Positions 35,417 through 44,573 of a DNA stretch of 64,000 bases are shown here, one piece after another. This DNA is from Rhizobium sp. BK196. Its GTDB lineage: Bacteria; Pseudomonadota; Alphaproteobacteria; Rhizobiales; Rhizobiaceae. A program made the translations under genes and the position numbers. How positions within the stretch are numbered: the stretch's first letter is position 1; each line of letters begins with the position of its first letter. Under the pieces are notes generated by a model. That model made no database searches. It was not told where the DNA came from and worked only from the letters and a program-made list of their open reading frames with translations. The stretch spans positions 558,001 through 622,000 of the forward strand of contig NZ_JACHZB010000003.1 in the NCBI RefSeq assembly GCF_014193255.1, written 5' to 3'.

Positions 35417-35892
35417 CCGAAGGCCTCCATGATACGGCGCTCGAATCCGTCAGCAATATCGCGTCTGATAGCCAGCGGATTGGCACAGTGCAGCGCGTGC
35501 ACATAGAGCGTGCGCCGATCTGCGGAAACATCGACCGAGAGTGTGCCGGGCGTGAGCGTGATGAGGTTGGCAAGCAGAGTGATCTGGAAATCATCCCTCA
35601 CCGTCAACGGGAATGCGAGAATGCCGGGAGTAAGCTGCATACGCGGCGAAAGCACCGTCAGCGCCACCCGCCAGGCCGAAAGCGCCAGCTCCTTCAGGAA
35701 AAGGCCGGCAAGGAGGAGGATATGCAGCGGGCGGATACGGCGCGGCGGGGAACGGTGGGCAAAAGCCTCGCGCACGACGGCGAGCGACAGCAGCGACAGG
35801 GCCAGGCCGAAAACGAAATTATGCGGCGAGGCGCTGCCGGTCACGGCGACCCAAGCAATGGCGAGCGGCAGACTGAGGAACAGGACGCTCAT
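35413..35892 (-). CDS. mnhE: Mrp/Pha-type antiporter subunit E
   Basis: From ATG 35892, which overlaps the mnhD stop (ATGA), the protein has 159 residues. It begins with hydrophobic [19 protein letters not shown] and contains the MnhE signature [17 protein letters not shown] and [20 protein letters not shown]. An upstream continuation of the frame into mnhD is only read-through. MrpE aids assembly of the antiporter. Confidence 0.92.
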   Translation of the reverse strand: MSVLFLSLPLAIAWVAVTGSASPHNFVFGLALSLLSLAVVREAFAHRSPPRRIRPLHILLLAGLFLKELALSAWRVALTVLSPRMQLTPGILAFPLTVRDDFQITLLANLITLTPGTLSVDVSADRRTLYVHALHCANPLAIRRDIADGFERRIMEAFG

Positions 35893-37436
35893 CGTATAGT
35901 CCCTTCCGGAAAGACGGAGAAGATATAGGCGGAGGGATCGGCAAGCCCATCGGCGGCGGAGCGCGCGAGTTGCAGCAATTGCTCCGGCAGGACGCCGAAG
36001 CCGACGACCAGGATCGTCAATGCAGCAAGCGGCAGACCGGCCGTCCAGCCGGTCCGCACCGCCGGGAGCGCGATGAGCGCGGGACGCCAGTATGCAAGCA
36101 GGAAGACGCGGCCACAGGCGATCGTCAGCAGGAAGCCGCCAAGCAGGATCGCGCCTGCCAGCCACCAGGCGCCGACATCGAGTGAGGCCTTGACCAGCAG
36201 CACCTTCGGCCAAAAGCCGGAAAAGGGCGGCAGGCCGCAGGCGGCCAGAAGCAGCATCAGCGAAATCGCCGCGAACCAGCCGTTCTGGCGATAGAGGCCG
36301 GCGAGCGCAGCAATCGAGAAGGAGCCGCCCCGCCTGCCCGCTTCGCCGGCCAGAAGATAGAGCGCCGTCATCAGCACCACCGAATGCAGTGCATAGAAGA
36401 CAGCACCGGAGAGACCGTCGGCGGTGCCGAGTGCCGCACCGACCATCATGTTGCCGATGCCCGAGATCACCACGTAGCCGAGCAGACGGCGCAGGTCGGT
36501 TTCTGCAAGCGCGCCCAATGCGCCGACGATAACGGTCAGGACACCGACGATCGCGATCAGCAGGCTGAGTTCATCGCGCTCGGCCGGTAGCAGCATGACA
36601 AGAACACGCAGCAGCGCATAGATGCCGACCTTGGTCAGCAGGCCGGCAAAGAGCGCGGAAACAGCGATGCGCGGCGTGTGATAGGAGGCCGGCAGCCAGA
36701 AATTCACCGGAAAGGCCGCGGCCTTCATGGCGAAAGCAAGCAGGAAGAGACAGGCGAGCGTCATCAGCGGCGCCGTGCCGCTCAAACCTGCTGCCCGCTC
36801 GGCGATATCGGCCATGTTGAGTGTGCCGAAGCTCGCATAGAGGATGCCGATCGATATCAGGAACAACGTCGTGGCGATGAGGTTCAGCACCGCATATTTC
36901 AATGCGCCATCGATCTGCGCCCGCTCGGAGCCAAGGATCAGCAGGCCGAACGAGGAGATGAGCAGCACCTCGAACCAGACATAGAGGTTGAAGATATCGC
37001 CAGTCAGGAATGCGCCGGTGACGCCTGCTATCAACAGCATCAACAGCGGAAAGAAACCGTAACGCCGGCCGCTTTCAGTGGTATCAGAGAGCGCATAGAT
37101 GCCGGCCGAGAGGGCAGCGACCGCTGCGGCGAGCGCCATCAGCGCGCTGAAGACATCGACCGTGAAAGCAATGCCGAAGGGCGGCAGCCAGCGGCCCATG
37201 ACCATGGTGAGCGGGCCGTGTTCGACGACCTGCCGCAGGAGCGCGGCGTCGAGAAACAGCAGGACGGCAAGGCCGGCGATGGCGATCCATGCCTGCAGGC
37301 GGGGAAGGCTGCGCAGCATCAGGAGCAGCGCGCCGAGGCTGATGCAAAGCGCGACCGGCAGGATCGCCAGCCAGTGGGCCGGCGGGATCGGGGTGGTGAC
37401 CATAGCGGTGGCAAGATTGGAGACGGGCGCGGCCAT
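35889..37436 (-). CDS. mnhD: Mrp/Pha-type antiporter subunit D (NuoN-like)
   Basis: A 515-residue polytopic protein with about 14 hydrophobic segments, related to the ND2/ND4/ND5 proton channels of complex I. Typical motifs are SFGLLILGSERAQIDGALKYAVLNLIATTLFL, and the conserved Lys and Glu of the proton path fall in the helices around KAAAFPVNFWLP. It is one of the two large ion-conducting subunits. A 59-base gap separates it from mnhC, the only pair besides A/B that does not overlap directly. Confidence 0.93.
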   Translation of the reverse strand: MAAPVSNLATAMVTTPIPPAHWLAILPVALCISLGALLLMLRSLPRLQAWIAIAGLAVLLFLDAALLRQVVEHGPLTMVMGRWLPPFGIAFTVDVFSALMALAAAVAALSAGIYALSDTTESGRRYGFFPLLMLLIAGVTGAFLTGDIFNLYVWFEVLLISSFGLLILGSERAQIDGALKYAVLNLIATTLFLISIGILYASFGTLNMADIAERAAGLSGTAPLMTLACLFLLAFAMKAAAFPVNFWLPASYHTPRIAVSALFAGLLTKVGIYALLRVLVMLLPAERDELSLLIAIVGVLTVIVGALGALAETDLRRLLGYVVISGIGNMMVGAALGTADGLSGAVFYALHSVVLMTALYLLAGEAGRRGGSFSIAALAGLYRQNGWFAAISLMLLLAACGLPPFSGFWPKVLLVKASLDVGAWWLAGAILLGGFLLTIACGRVFLLAYWRPALIALPAVRTGWTAGLPLAALTILVVGFGVLPEQLLQLARSAADGLADPSAYIFSVFPEGTIR

Positions 37437-37496
37437 TTAGTGGGTGCCTCCCGTGAGGGTCAGTGGATGGGTGAGCATACGCATCTTACTCACCAT
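37437..37496 (-). other. 19-codon mini-ORF bridging mnhC and mnhD
   Basis: On the minus strand the mnhC stop reads TGATG, so an ATG starts at 37496. The 19 codons ([19 protein letters not shown]) end in TAA at 37437-37439, immediately before the mnhD ATG. The sequence also holds the GGGAGG ribosome-binding site of mnhD. It could carry ribosomes across the gap; it may equally be chance. Confidence 0.35.
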
Positions 37497-37876
37497 CAAT
37501 ACCCCAACGGCGGCAGCGGCCGGTCGTCGGGTTCGGCATCGTGCATGCGAGTCGTATCGTCGGTGCCGAGCTCCTGATAGGCGCGATAGGTCAGCACCAG
37601 CAGGAAGGCAAGGAAAGAAAATGAGATGACGATCGCCGTCAGGATCAGCGCCTGCGGCAACGGATTGGCGGCACCTGATGGCAGCATGTCGGCCTCGGTG
37701 GGTATGATCGGCGGCACCTCCCGCGTCACCCGTCCTGCCGTGAAAATCAGCAGGTTCACGGCGTTCCCGAGAATGGCGATGCCGAGCATGATGCGGATCG
37801 AGAAGCGCGACAGGATCAGATAGACGGCTGCCGAAAAGAACAGGCCGACGAGAATGGCAAAGAGCGCTTCCATCAA
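37496..37876 (-). CDS. mnhC: Mrp/Pha-type antiporter subunit C (NuoK-like)
   Basis: A 126-residue NuoK-type subunit with three helices ([55 protein letters not shown]). The motif [15 protein letters not shown] is diagnostic, and [18 protein letters not shown] sequence ([14 protein letters not shown]) is the family hallmark. A longer acidic tail ([23 protein letters not shown]) extends past the last helix. Its start overlaps mnhB by four bases. Confidence 0.93.
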   Translation of the reverse strand: MMEALFAILVGLFFSAAVYLILSRFSIRIMLGIAILGNAVNLLIFTAGRVTREVPPIIPTEADMLPSGAANPLPQALILTAIVISFSFLAFLLVLTYRAYQELGTDDTTRMHDAEPDDRPLPPLGY

Positions 37877-38292
37877 TCCATCTCTCTTTCTTCCAGCGCC
37901 AGCGCAATCGAGGCGACGGCGCCGAGCACGACGAAATAGACGCCGAGATCAAAGAGCATGACGCTGGAAAGCGGCACCTCCACGCCAAAGACGACAGGAT
38001 AGATCCAGAGGCCGGTCATGAAGGGCACGGCAAAGAGGATCGAGGCCAAGCCGGCAATGCAGGAAAGCAGCAGACCGAAACCGGCAATGGCCAGGGGGTG
38101 GAAGCGGATTGCCCGGCGCACCGCTCCCACGCCAAAGGCAATGCCGTAGATCGCCAAAGCCGAAGCGGCGATCAGCCCACCGATGAAGCCGCCACCCGGC
38201 TCATTGTGGCCGCGCAGCAGGATGAAGACGGAAAAGAGCAGCATCAGCGCGGTGATAAAGGGCGCGACCGTGCGGAAGATGACTGTGTTCAT
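37873..38292 (-). CDS. mnhB: Mrp/Pha-type antiporter subunit B
   Basis: A 139-residue subunit with four helices and the B-subunit signature [26 protein letters not shown] and B are separate genes here, the Group 1 Mrp arrangement; many proteobacterial operons have an A-B fusion. The ATG at 38292 follows AGGGGCG. A palindromic intergenic element separates it from mnhA, breaking the overlap pattern of the operon. Confidence 0.93.
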   Translation of the reverse strand: MNTVIFRTVAPFITALMLLFSVFILLRGHNEPGGGFIGGLIAASALAIYGIAFGVGAVRRAIRFHPLAIAGFGLLLSCIAGLASILFAVPFMTGLWIYPVVFGVEVPLSSVMLFDLGVYFVVLGAVASIALALEEREMD

Positions 38293-38570
38293 GGGGCGCC
38301 CCTGCTTATCGGTGTGGCCGGGCGGGCAGACACAGGAAGGCGGACGCTGGTCGATCTGACTTGCCGAAACCTATTCCCTCTCATCAAGTCAAAAAGCAGT
38401 GCTCGTGGCCCCCTCACCCTAACCCTCTCCCCGGTGGGTAGAGGGGACGTGCCCCACGATGCCCTTGAGAGTGCGCCGACGGTGCCGAAACTCCCCTTCT
38501 CCCCGCAGGGAGAAGGTGCCGGCAGGCGGATGAGGGGGCGGAACCGCGGTACGTCAACTACTGTGCTCAT
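38289..38570. repeat. Palindromic intergenic mosaic element inserted between mnhA and mnhB
   Basis: The core runs from 38409 to 38538 with perfect ends CCCCCTCA / TGAGGGGG and internal hairpins such as CTTCTCCC-CGCA-GGGAGAAG (38496-38515). The CCCTCACCCTAACCCTCTCCCC-type start is a familiar interspersed repeat in Rhizobium genomes (RIME-like). On the minus strand a 93-codon frame spans the whole block: its ATG overlaps the mnhA stop and its TGA overlaps the mnhB ATG. The first bases ATGAGCACAGT repeat the mnhB start ATGAACACAGT with one mismatch. Confidence 0.8.
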
Positions 38571-40924
38571 GCCTCCTCCGCATCCGGATCGTTCGTTGCC
38601 AGCCGGCGCTCCGAATTGCCGCGGATGCGGATAAGCGCGAGGATGGCGAGGCCTGTTACCGCGACGACGGCGATTTCGCCGAGCGTGTCGGTGCCGCGGA
38701 AATCGACGATGATGACGTTGACGACATTGGCGCCGTGGGCGATCAACTTCGAATGAGCGTTGAAGAAATCGGTGAGCGCCGTGTTGAACGGTGCGTCGGT
38801 GGCGCGCATCAAAAGCAGCGCAAAGCCGAGGCCGCAGGCCAGCGAAAGGGCGATGTCGAAAAGGCGGCGGGTGCCATGGCGCGGATCGGTCGGCGACAGG
38901 CGCAGACGGGTCATGACGAGAGCGAGGATAACGACTGCGAGCGTTTCGACCATGAACTGGGTGAAGGCCAGGTCCGGAGCGCCGAAGAGCAGAAAGATCA
39001 GCGCGACAGCAAAACCCTGAATCCCGAGCGAGACGATCGCGGTGAGCCGGTCGCGGGCGATCAGCACGGCGGCAAGGCCGAACATGGCGATCAGCATGAT
39101 CCCCGCTTCGTGCAGGCGCAGATCTGCAGGCCAGACAAAGCCCAGCGGCAGTTCGTCATGGCTGATCAGCGGGACGAACAGGATCGCGGCGACACAGAGG
39201 AAGGTGCAGGCGACGTAGACATCCAGCCGTTTTGGCTGGACGATTCCGATGACATGGTACGCGAAACGGACAAGCCCGGCGATGACATGATCGAAACCAC
39301 GATCCGGGCCACGAACGGAGTGCAGCAAGTACGCGACAAGAGTGCGGGCACGGTCGAGCTGCCAGTAGACAGCGATGCCGAGCAGTATCGTCAGCAGCGA
39401 CAAGGCAAGCGGCACGCCGATATGCGGGACAAGCGAAATGGAGACAGCCTTGTGAGTGCCGGCAACGGCGGAGGCCATGGGTGAGGAAATCGCGCCATGA
39501 ATGACCCCGGAAAAGAGGGCGGCAAGCAGGCCTGCCAGAGCAAGAACGGCAGGTCCGAGCCAGAGCAAGACCGGCGCTTCGTGCGGAGGTTTCGGCGTTT
39601 CCACCGGCCGGCCGAGAAACGGCCTCAACGCCACGGCAAAGGCGATCGCGAACATCAAGGCATTGCCGAAAACGGCGATGGTCGTGGCGAGGATGGAATA
39701 GAGATCGTCGCCGACGAGAGCCGTGTAGATTTCCTCTTTGGCGAGGAAACCGAAGAAGGACGGCAGGCCGGCCATGGAAAAGGCGGCAGCCATGGCGATC
39801 GCAAAGGTTAGCGGCATGGCCTTTCGCAAGCCCCGTAGCCGCGTGATATTGCGCGTGCCGGTCTCATGGTCGATGATGCCGGCGACCATGAAAAGCGCAC
39901 CTTTGAAGAGCGAATGCGCTACCAGATAGAGTACCGCCGCTTCGATGGCATAATCCGAACCGAAGCCGGTCAGCAGCACCAGCAGGCCGAGAGAAGAGAC
40001 TGTCGTATAGGCAAGCTTCAGCTTCAGATCCGTCTGGCGGATCGCAAGCACCGAACCGGTAACGAGCGTCAGGCCCCCGAAAATGGGCAGCAGGACCTCC
40101 CATGCGGGCGTCGCGCCCATGACCGGGTTCAGCCGCATCAGCAGATAGACGCCGGCCTTTACCATGGTGGCGGAATGCAGATAGGCCGAAACGGGTGTGG
40201 GCGCCTCCATCGCGTTCGGCAGCCAGAAGTGGAATGGAAACTGAGCCGATTTGGTGAAGGCGCCGCCGAGCACCAGCAACAGGGTGGCGAAATAGAGCGG
40301 GCTGCCCCTGATAACATCGCCGAACTGCAGCAGCTCGGATAGCTGCGCAACGCCTGCCTGCCCCCAAAGCAGGAGCAAGCCGGCAAGCAGCAGCAGCCCT
40401 CCTCCGCCTGTGACGACGAGGGCCTGCAAAGCGGCGCGACGCGCCGCCTCGCGTTCATGGTCGAAGCCGATCAGCAGGAAGGAGGTGATCGAGGTGAGCT
40501 CCCAGAAGATGAAGAGCATCAGAAAGCTGTCCGACACCACGACGCCGAGCATCGCGCCCATGAAGAGGAAGATGAAGGAGAAGAACCGGCCCTGATCCGG
40601 ATGGCCCTTCAGATACCCGCCGGTATAAAGCACGATCAGCGTTCCGATGCCGGTAATGAGCAGGGCGAAGGTGAGCGACAGCCCGTCGAGGAACCAGGAA
40701 AAACGCAGGCCCAGGCCCGCCACCCAGTCATAACCGCCGGTTATGATTTCCCCATGAGCGATCTGCGGCAGGAGACGCAGGAAATGCAGGAAGGCGAGCA
40801 AAGGGGCGACGGCGAGCAGCCAGGCGCCGCCTGCACCGAAGGCGCGAATGACGAGGGGAGCCGCAAGAGCGCCGATCAACGGCAGGCACAAGGCCAGAAA
40901 TGTCAGAGCCGTGACATCGGCCAT
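38567..40924 (-). CDS. mnhA: Mrp/Pha-type antiporter subunit A (NuoL-like)
   Basis: First gene of the operon, 785 residues from ATG 40924 (GGGGAGGAGAC upstream). About 20 membrane helices: the NuoL-like half contains GALFMVAGIIDHETGTRNITRLRGLR and FHFWLPNAMEAPTPVSAYLHSATMVKAGVYLLMRLNP-type sequence with conserved Lys/His. The C-terminal part holds the DUF4040/MbhE region characteristic of MrpA, with GAPDLAFTQFMVETLAVVIL. It is the sodium-path subunit that interfaces with the small subunits. Longer starts reaching 41002 lack a ribosome-binding site. Confidence 0.93.
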   Translation of the reverse strand: MADVTALTFLALCLPLIGALAAPLVIRAFGAGGAWLLAVAPLLAFLHFLRLLPQIAHGEIITGGYDWVAGLGLRFSWFLDGLSLTFALLITGIGTLIVLYTGGYLKGHPDQGRFFSFIFLFMGAMLGVVVSDSFLMLFIFWELTSITSFLLIGFDHEREAARRAALQALVVTGGGGLLLLAGLLLLWGQAGVAQLSELLQFGDVIRGSPLYFATLLLVLGGAFTKSAQFPFHFWLPNAMEAPTPVSAYLHSATMVKAGVYLLMRLNPVMGATPAWEVLLPIFGGLTLVTGSVLAIRQTDLKLKLAYTTVSSLGLLVLLTGFGSDYAIEAAVLYLVAHSLFKGALFMVAGIIDHETGTRNITRLRGLRKAMPLTFAIAMAAAFSMAGLPSFFGFLAKEEIYTALVGDDLYSILATTIAVFGNALMFAIAFAVALRPFLGRPVETPKPPHEAPVLLWLGPAVLALAGLLAALFSGVIHGAISSPMASAVAGTHKAVSISLVPHIGVPLALSLLTILLGIAVYWQLDRARTLVAYLLHSVRGPDRGFDHVIAGLVRFAYHVIGIVQPKRLDVYVACTFLCVAAILFVPLISHDELPLGFVWPADLRLHEAGIMLIAMFGLAAVLIARDRLTAIVSLGIQGFAVALIFLLFGAPDLAFTQFMVETLAVVILALVMTRLRLSPTDPRHGTRRLFDIALSLACGLGFALLLMRATDAPFNTALTDFFNAHSKLIAHGANVVNVIIVDFRGTDTLGEIAVVAVTGLAILALIRIRGNSERRLATNDPDAEEA

Positions 40925-41056
40925 GTCTCCTCCCCGTGAGCACGGATGAAAGCCGGCAATCAGCCTTTTCCAAGGCTTAGGTGAATCGGCTGTAAGCCTC
41001 AAGCAATTTCGGCAACCCGCAATGGATGCAGGCGGCGGTTTTCACAGGCTTGACGT

Positions 41057-41260
41057 TCAGGAAAGGCGTGTGGCGAGACGGGAAATGGAACCGTGCAGGA
41101 TGAAGAAAGCAAGCGGCAAAGGCCAGAGAATGCAGGCGATCAGCCCGCCAACGCGATGCACCGTCCAGCGGTCATGGTTGACCCAGCCTTCCAGCAGGGT
41201 GATGCCCAGGGCAATCGCGGCTACTGCGCCGTACAGAACAATCATCAGAGTATGAAACAC
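41057..41260 (-). CDS. Small two-helix membrane protein (67 aa)
   Basis: From GTG 41260, preceded by GGGGA, a 67-residue protein begins with a helix (LMIVLYGAVAAIALGITLLEGW), a short polar loop (VNHDRWTVHRVG) and a second helix (LIACILWPLPLAFFIL). A GTG at 41278 is an alternative start without a Shine-Dalgarno. No family is recognised. It is codirectional with, and 132 bases upstream of, mnhA but probably has its own promoter or leads the operon; which one cannot be told. Confidence 0.6.
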   Translation of the reverse strand: MFHTLMIVLYGAVAAIALGITLLEGWVNHDRWTVHRVGGLIACILWPLPLAFFILHGSISRLATRLS

Positions 41261-41282
41261 CGTTTGTCCCCGAAACACGCAG

Positions 41283-41296
41283 CATTAAGCTTAATG
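41283..41296. promoter_or_regulatory. 14-bp perfect palindrome CATTAAGCTTAATG
   Basis: The sequence CATTAAGCTTAATG is fully self-complementary and lies 22 bases before the GTG of the small membrane protein, an A/T-rich island in GC-rich DNA. It is a candidate operator or part of the promoter of that gene; no second copy was noticed in the window. Confidence 0.4.
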
Positions 41297-41475
41297 GCAC
41301 ACTAAAGATAAAGCACGGGTGATTCGCCGTCTTCCCCCGAATTGGGTAGATGGCAATTGGGGCGTTGAAGCGGCGGGTTTGATCGTGAAGCCCGATCACA
41401 GACTTGATCAATCGTGCTCAACGCACCACATTTGCGCACGAAAAGAGATTGCCCCATCGGCGAAAGGAGCACTCC

Positions 41476-41889
41476 ATGGCCGAAACGACCGCTACCCCGA
41501 AAGTTCACAAAACCGATGCCGAATGGAAGGAACTGCTGACTCCCGAGCAGTATCGCATCACGCGCCAGCACGGCACCGAACGCGCTTTTACCGGTCCCTA
41601 CTGGGATTCCTTCGAGACCGGTCTTTACCGCTGCGTCGGCTGCAATGCGCCGCTCTTCCGCTCCGACACGAAGTTCGATGCAGGATGCGGCTGGCCGAGC
41701 TATTTCGAGGCGGTTTCTCCAGAAGCCGTGACCGAACACCGCGACACGACCTACGGCATCGTGCGCACAGAAATCCGCTGCGGTACCTGCGAGGCCCATC
41801 TCGGTCACGTCTTCCCCGACGGACCGCCGCCGACCGGCCTGCGCTACTGCATCAACGGGCACGCAATGGTTTTCGAGCCCGGCAAGTAA
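41476..41889 (+). CDS. msrB: Peptide methionine-R-sulfoxide reductase
   Basis: A 137-residue MsrB. The zinc-binding pairs are Cys53/Cys56 (CVGC) and Cys102/Cys105 (CGTC); the catalytic Cys125 is in [10 protein letters not shown], the MsrB signature with the less common NGHAM ending. Cys71 in GCGWPSYF is the usual candidate resolving Cys. It reduces the R form of methionine sulfoxide in proteins with thioredoxin. ATG 41476 has AAAGGAGCAC upstream. A strong terminator follows. Confidence 0.94.
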   Translation: MAETTATPKVHKTDAEWKELLTPEQYRITRQHGTERAFTGPYWDSFETGLYRCVGCNAPLFRSDTKFDAGCGWPSYFEAVSPEAVTEHRDTTYGIVRTEIRCGTCEAHLGHVFPDGPPPTGLRYCINGHAMVFEPGK

Positions 41890-41908
41890 AGGCTTGTAAG
41901 TAAAAGGA

Positions 41909-41938
41909 AAGCGGATCCCAGCCGATCCGCTTTTTTTT
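41909..41938 (+). terminator. Rho-independent terminator of msrB
   Basis: AAGCGGATC (41909-41917), loop CCAGCC and GATCCGCTT (41924-41932) followed by a T-run to 41938. The T-run ends at the stop codon of the convergent FAD oxidoreductase gene. Confidence 0.9.
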
Positions 41939-43005
41939 CATATCAGGCCAGCCGATGGGATGAGTGGCGAGCGCCGGTCTTCCAGTATGTGCTCGGCGGC
42001 GAGCCGTCCAAGCAGCGGTGCGAGAATGACGCCGGGATGACCGACGGCGACATAGGCGCCCTCGATGCCGGGCAGGAAACCGAGCCGAGGCATTTCATCG
42101 GGGAAGAATGGCCGGTAACCGGCAGCAGCCTCGACCAATGAGACGCCTTCGGGCAGGCGCAGGCGCTCATGCATGATCTTCAAGATCCGCTCACCAACTC
42201 TTTCCGGTGCGTTCTCCTCGCGATCGTCGATATAGCCCTTGGCGACGTGCAACATGTTGTCCGCCGACTGGCGAATTTCCAGGCCAGGGCCGCGGAGGAT
42301 GCGGTTCGCGATAGGCTCTGCGCAACCATAGCGCAGGATGATCGAGGGCGAGGCTTCGACGCCGGTTCGGAAGCCCAGGCTTTCCGTTAGGCGGTCGACT
42401 GCTGTTCCGCCGCCGAGGATCACGAGATCGGCCTCGATCGTGTCGTCGGCCAGGCGCACGCCACGCACCCGGTCACCCGAAAGGATGAGGCTTTCGACCG
42501 TCCGGCCGAAGGTGACAGTCACGCCGGCGGCATCGATCAGGTCCCGCGCCAGCCTTGCAGGATCGAGCGCGAGATCGCGTGGCGAGACGATCGCGCAGGC
42601 AGGGGGCTCAAGCAGATTGGGCTCCCATCTCGCGATCCTTGCGGCATCGACCAGTTCGACATCCGTCCCTTCGGCGCGATGGGCTGCCGCGAAGGCTTCG
42701 GTTTCCGCAATACTCTTGAGCCAGAACAGGGAGCCCGGACGCGCGGAGAGAAATGCATCCGGCAGATCGGCCTGCAGGCGGGTATAGTCGGCGAGCGCCT
42801 GCTGCACGAGACCGTAATTTGCGGCTCCCGGTATGACGTTGATGATGTTCACCCAGCCGAAGGCACGCGCCGTCACGCCGCTGCCGGCCTGCACATTTTC
42901 ATCCACCACATGGACAGTGACTCCACGCCGGGCGAAATGGAAAGCCAGCGAAGCGCCGACAATGCCGGCACCAACGATGATGACCCGTATCTTTGCAGGT
43001 GCCAT
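41938..43005 (-). CDS. FAD-dependent amine/amino-acid oxidoreductase (DAO family)
   Basis: ATG 43005 gives 355 residues beginning MAPAKIRVIIVGAGIVGASLAFHFARRG, the FAD-binding Rossmann motif (GxGxxG, residues 11-16). The C-terminus has YVAVGHPGVILAPLLGRLAAEHIL, the typical second FAD contact. Sequence such as GWVNIINVIPGAANYGLVQQALADY is shared with D-amino-acid oxidase/sarcosine oxidase relatives. The substrate is not evident. It is divergent from the GNAT gene. Confidence 0.85.
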   Translation of the reverse strand: MAPAKIRVIIVGAGIVGASLAFHFARRGVTVHVVDENVQAGSGVTARAFGWVNIINVIPGAANYGLVQQALADYTRLQADLPDAFLSARPGSLFWLKSIAETEAFAAAHRAEGTDVELVDAARIARWEPNLLEPPACAIVSPRDLALDPARLARDLIDAAGVTVTFGRTVESLILSGDRVRGVRLADDTIEADLVILGGGTAVDRLTESLGFRTGVEASPSIILRYGCAEPIANRILRGPGLEIRQSADNMLHVAKGYIDDREENAPERVGERILKIMHERLRLPEGVSLVEAAAGYRPFFPDEMPRLGFLPGIEGAYVAVGHPGVILAPLLGRLAAEHILEDRRSPLIPSAGLI

Positions 43006-43078
43006 GGCGGGAACGCTCGTATAAAGGGAGAAAGAGTGGACGCGGCTTAGGCCCGCTCCATGACAGAGGGATGAAACA

Positions 43079-43618
43079 ATGTCCATCGTCCGGGAGATCC
43101 TGCGCAGCGACCGGCTGGTGTTGCGCGAAATCACCGTCGCGGACGTGCCGGCGCTCGAGCGCATCTTCGGCGATCCCTTGTGCATGCGGTATTACCCTTC
43201 CGTGAAGGATGCCGCAGCAACGCGCGATTTCTTCGACAGGCTCGCCTTCGGAAGCTATGAGAAAAATGGCTTCGGCCTCTGGGCCGTGATCGATCGCGAG
43301 AGCGGCGATCTGCTCGGCGACTGCGGGATCACGCTGCAGGACACATCGCGCAGAATGGAGCCGGAGCTCGGCTACCATCGCTGGCCGGACTACTGGGGCA
43401 AGGGCTACGCCACCGAGGCCGCGCTTGCCTGCCGCGACCATGCCTTCTCAGTCATGGGACTGTCGCGCCTCGTCAGTATCGTCAGCCTGGAAAATCTTCC
43501 CTCGCAGAAGGTTGCCGGGCGGGTGCATCAGCGACGGGAGGTCTTCAGCAAGAAGAATGCGGCCGGCGAGACGGTGGAACGCTATCTCTACATCAGCGAG
43601 AAGAATTCAGGCGCATGA
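43079..43618 (+). CDS. GNAT acetyltransferase (RimJ/RimL-like)
   Basis: A 179-residue Acetyltransf_3 protein. The start (SDRLVLREITVADVPAL), the ELGYHRWPDYWGKGYATEAA stretch with the acetyl-CoA-binding Gly pattern, and SLENLPSQKVA are all characteristic of RimJ/RimL relatives. The usual EKLGM motif after SQKVA is changed to GRVHQRRE, so the last strand may have drifted. Such enzymes acetylate N-terminal or small-molecule amines. AACA before ATG leaves the ribosome-binding site weak. Confidence 0.85.
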   Translation: MSIVREILRSDRLVLREITVADVPALERIFGDPLCMRYYPSVKDAAATRDFFDRLAFGSYEKNGFGLWAVIDRESGDLLGDCGITLQDTSRRMEPELGYHRWPDYWGKGYATEAALACRDHAFSVMGLSRLVSIVSLENLPSQKVAGRVHQRREVFSKKNAAGETVERYLYISEKNSGA

Positions 43619-43770
43619 GCACGATCAGCCACCCCGAAGGATCGGGCATCTTTCCCGCAGGATCGAACGCGATCGGCTCGGACGTAGCGAGGGGTATGCT
43701 CTTCTGCGTCAGCCTTTGCCCTGACAAAAACCTGCTTCGGCAGAATGCTGCAATCTAACCAGGGAAGCCT

Positions 43771-44469
43771 CTAATCCTGCTCCTGCGGGCAAGGCCAGTT
43801 CGAAGGGACAGAAAGCCCCGAAGGCAGCTTAGTGGAGGAATCGCCGCAGGCAAGGTCGATCTGCGCCTGCTGCAAGCCGGTGGTGGCGGACAGATCCAGC
43901 CCCTCGATGCGGGTCAGAAACATGAAGGCTCGGTCGAAGCTGATCGGACCTTCAAAACTTGCGCCCGTCAGATCGGCGCGGGAGAGATTGGCAAGCGCGA
44001 AGCTGACGCCTGTCAGCACCGCCTTGTCGAAATTGGCCCGGCCCAGTTCGGCCTTCTCGAAATTGGCCCTGGTCAGCTGCGCGCCGGTAAAATCAGCCCG
44101 CTGCAACTCTGCACCGACAAAACTTGCGCCGTCAGCGATGGCGCCCGCAAAGGTGGAGCGGTAGGCTTCGATCTTGCCGAAGTTGGCGCCCTGAACGCTT
44201 GCCCCGGCCAGCGAGGCGCGTACGAGGGTTGCCTTTTCGGCATTGGCGGATTTGAGGTTGGCGCCCCCGAGGTCGGTCAGCGAGAAATCGGTGCCGGCCA
44301 GATTGGCGCCCTGGAGGTCGCTGCCCTGAAGCATCAGGTTCTTCTTGTTGCACTCCTGCCAGTCGAGCTCCGGCGAAGCCGTGCTGCCGCAACTGGCCGC
44401 CATCACCGGCAGCGAATAGGCTGCCATGGCCAGGAAAGCCGAAAGACCGAGCACCGAGCGTCCAAACAT
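43771..44469 (-). CDS. Exported pentapeptide-repeat protein
   Basis: ATG 44469 after GAGGAGAGG gives 232 residues with a signal peptide (FGRSVLGLSAFLAMAAYSLPVMAA). From about residue 50 to 165 come pentapeptide repeats of the A(D/N)LXX type (GANLAGTDFSLTDLGGANLKSANAEKATLVRASL pattern), which fold into a right-handed quadrilateral beta-helix. The tail (TTGLQQAQIDLACGDSSTKLP, PSNWPC) is found in rhizobial relatives. A role in the periplasm is inferred from the signal peptide; no ligand is known. Confidence 0.88.
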   Translation of the reverse strand: MFGRSVLGLSAFLAMAAYSLPVMAASCGSTASPELDWQECNKKNLMLQGSDLQGANLAGTDFSLTDLGGANLKSANAEKATLVRASLAGASVQGANFGKIEAYRSTFAGAIADGASFVGAELQRADFTGAQLTRANFEKAELGRANFDKAVLTGVSFALANLSRADLTGASFEGPISFDRAFMFLTRIEGLDLSATTGLQQAQIDLACGDSSTKLPSGLSVPSNWPCPQEQD

Positions 44470-44573
44470 CAACCTCTCCTCTGCGAGTCGCGCCACCAGA
44501 GATTTCTACAAGGCGCAGACTACGATAAAAATATGGTTAGCCCCGGCCGGCAATCAATCTGGAGATGGCCCTG

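Noticed and set aside
38289..38570. 93-codon frame between mnhA and mnhB as a real protein
   Set aside because: Most of it is the palindromic repeat; I keep it only as a coupling frame, not as a gene product.
43500..43618. Frameshift in the 3' part of the GNAT gene
   Set aside because: The motif after SQKVA is unusual, but the frame resumes family-like sequence to a normal end, so drift explains it as well.
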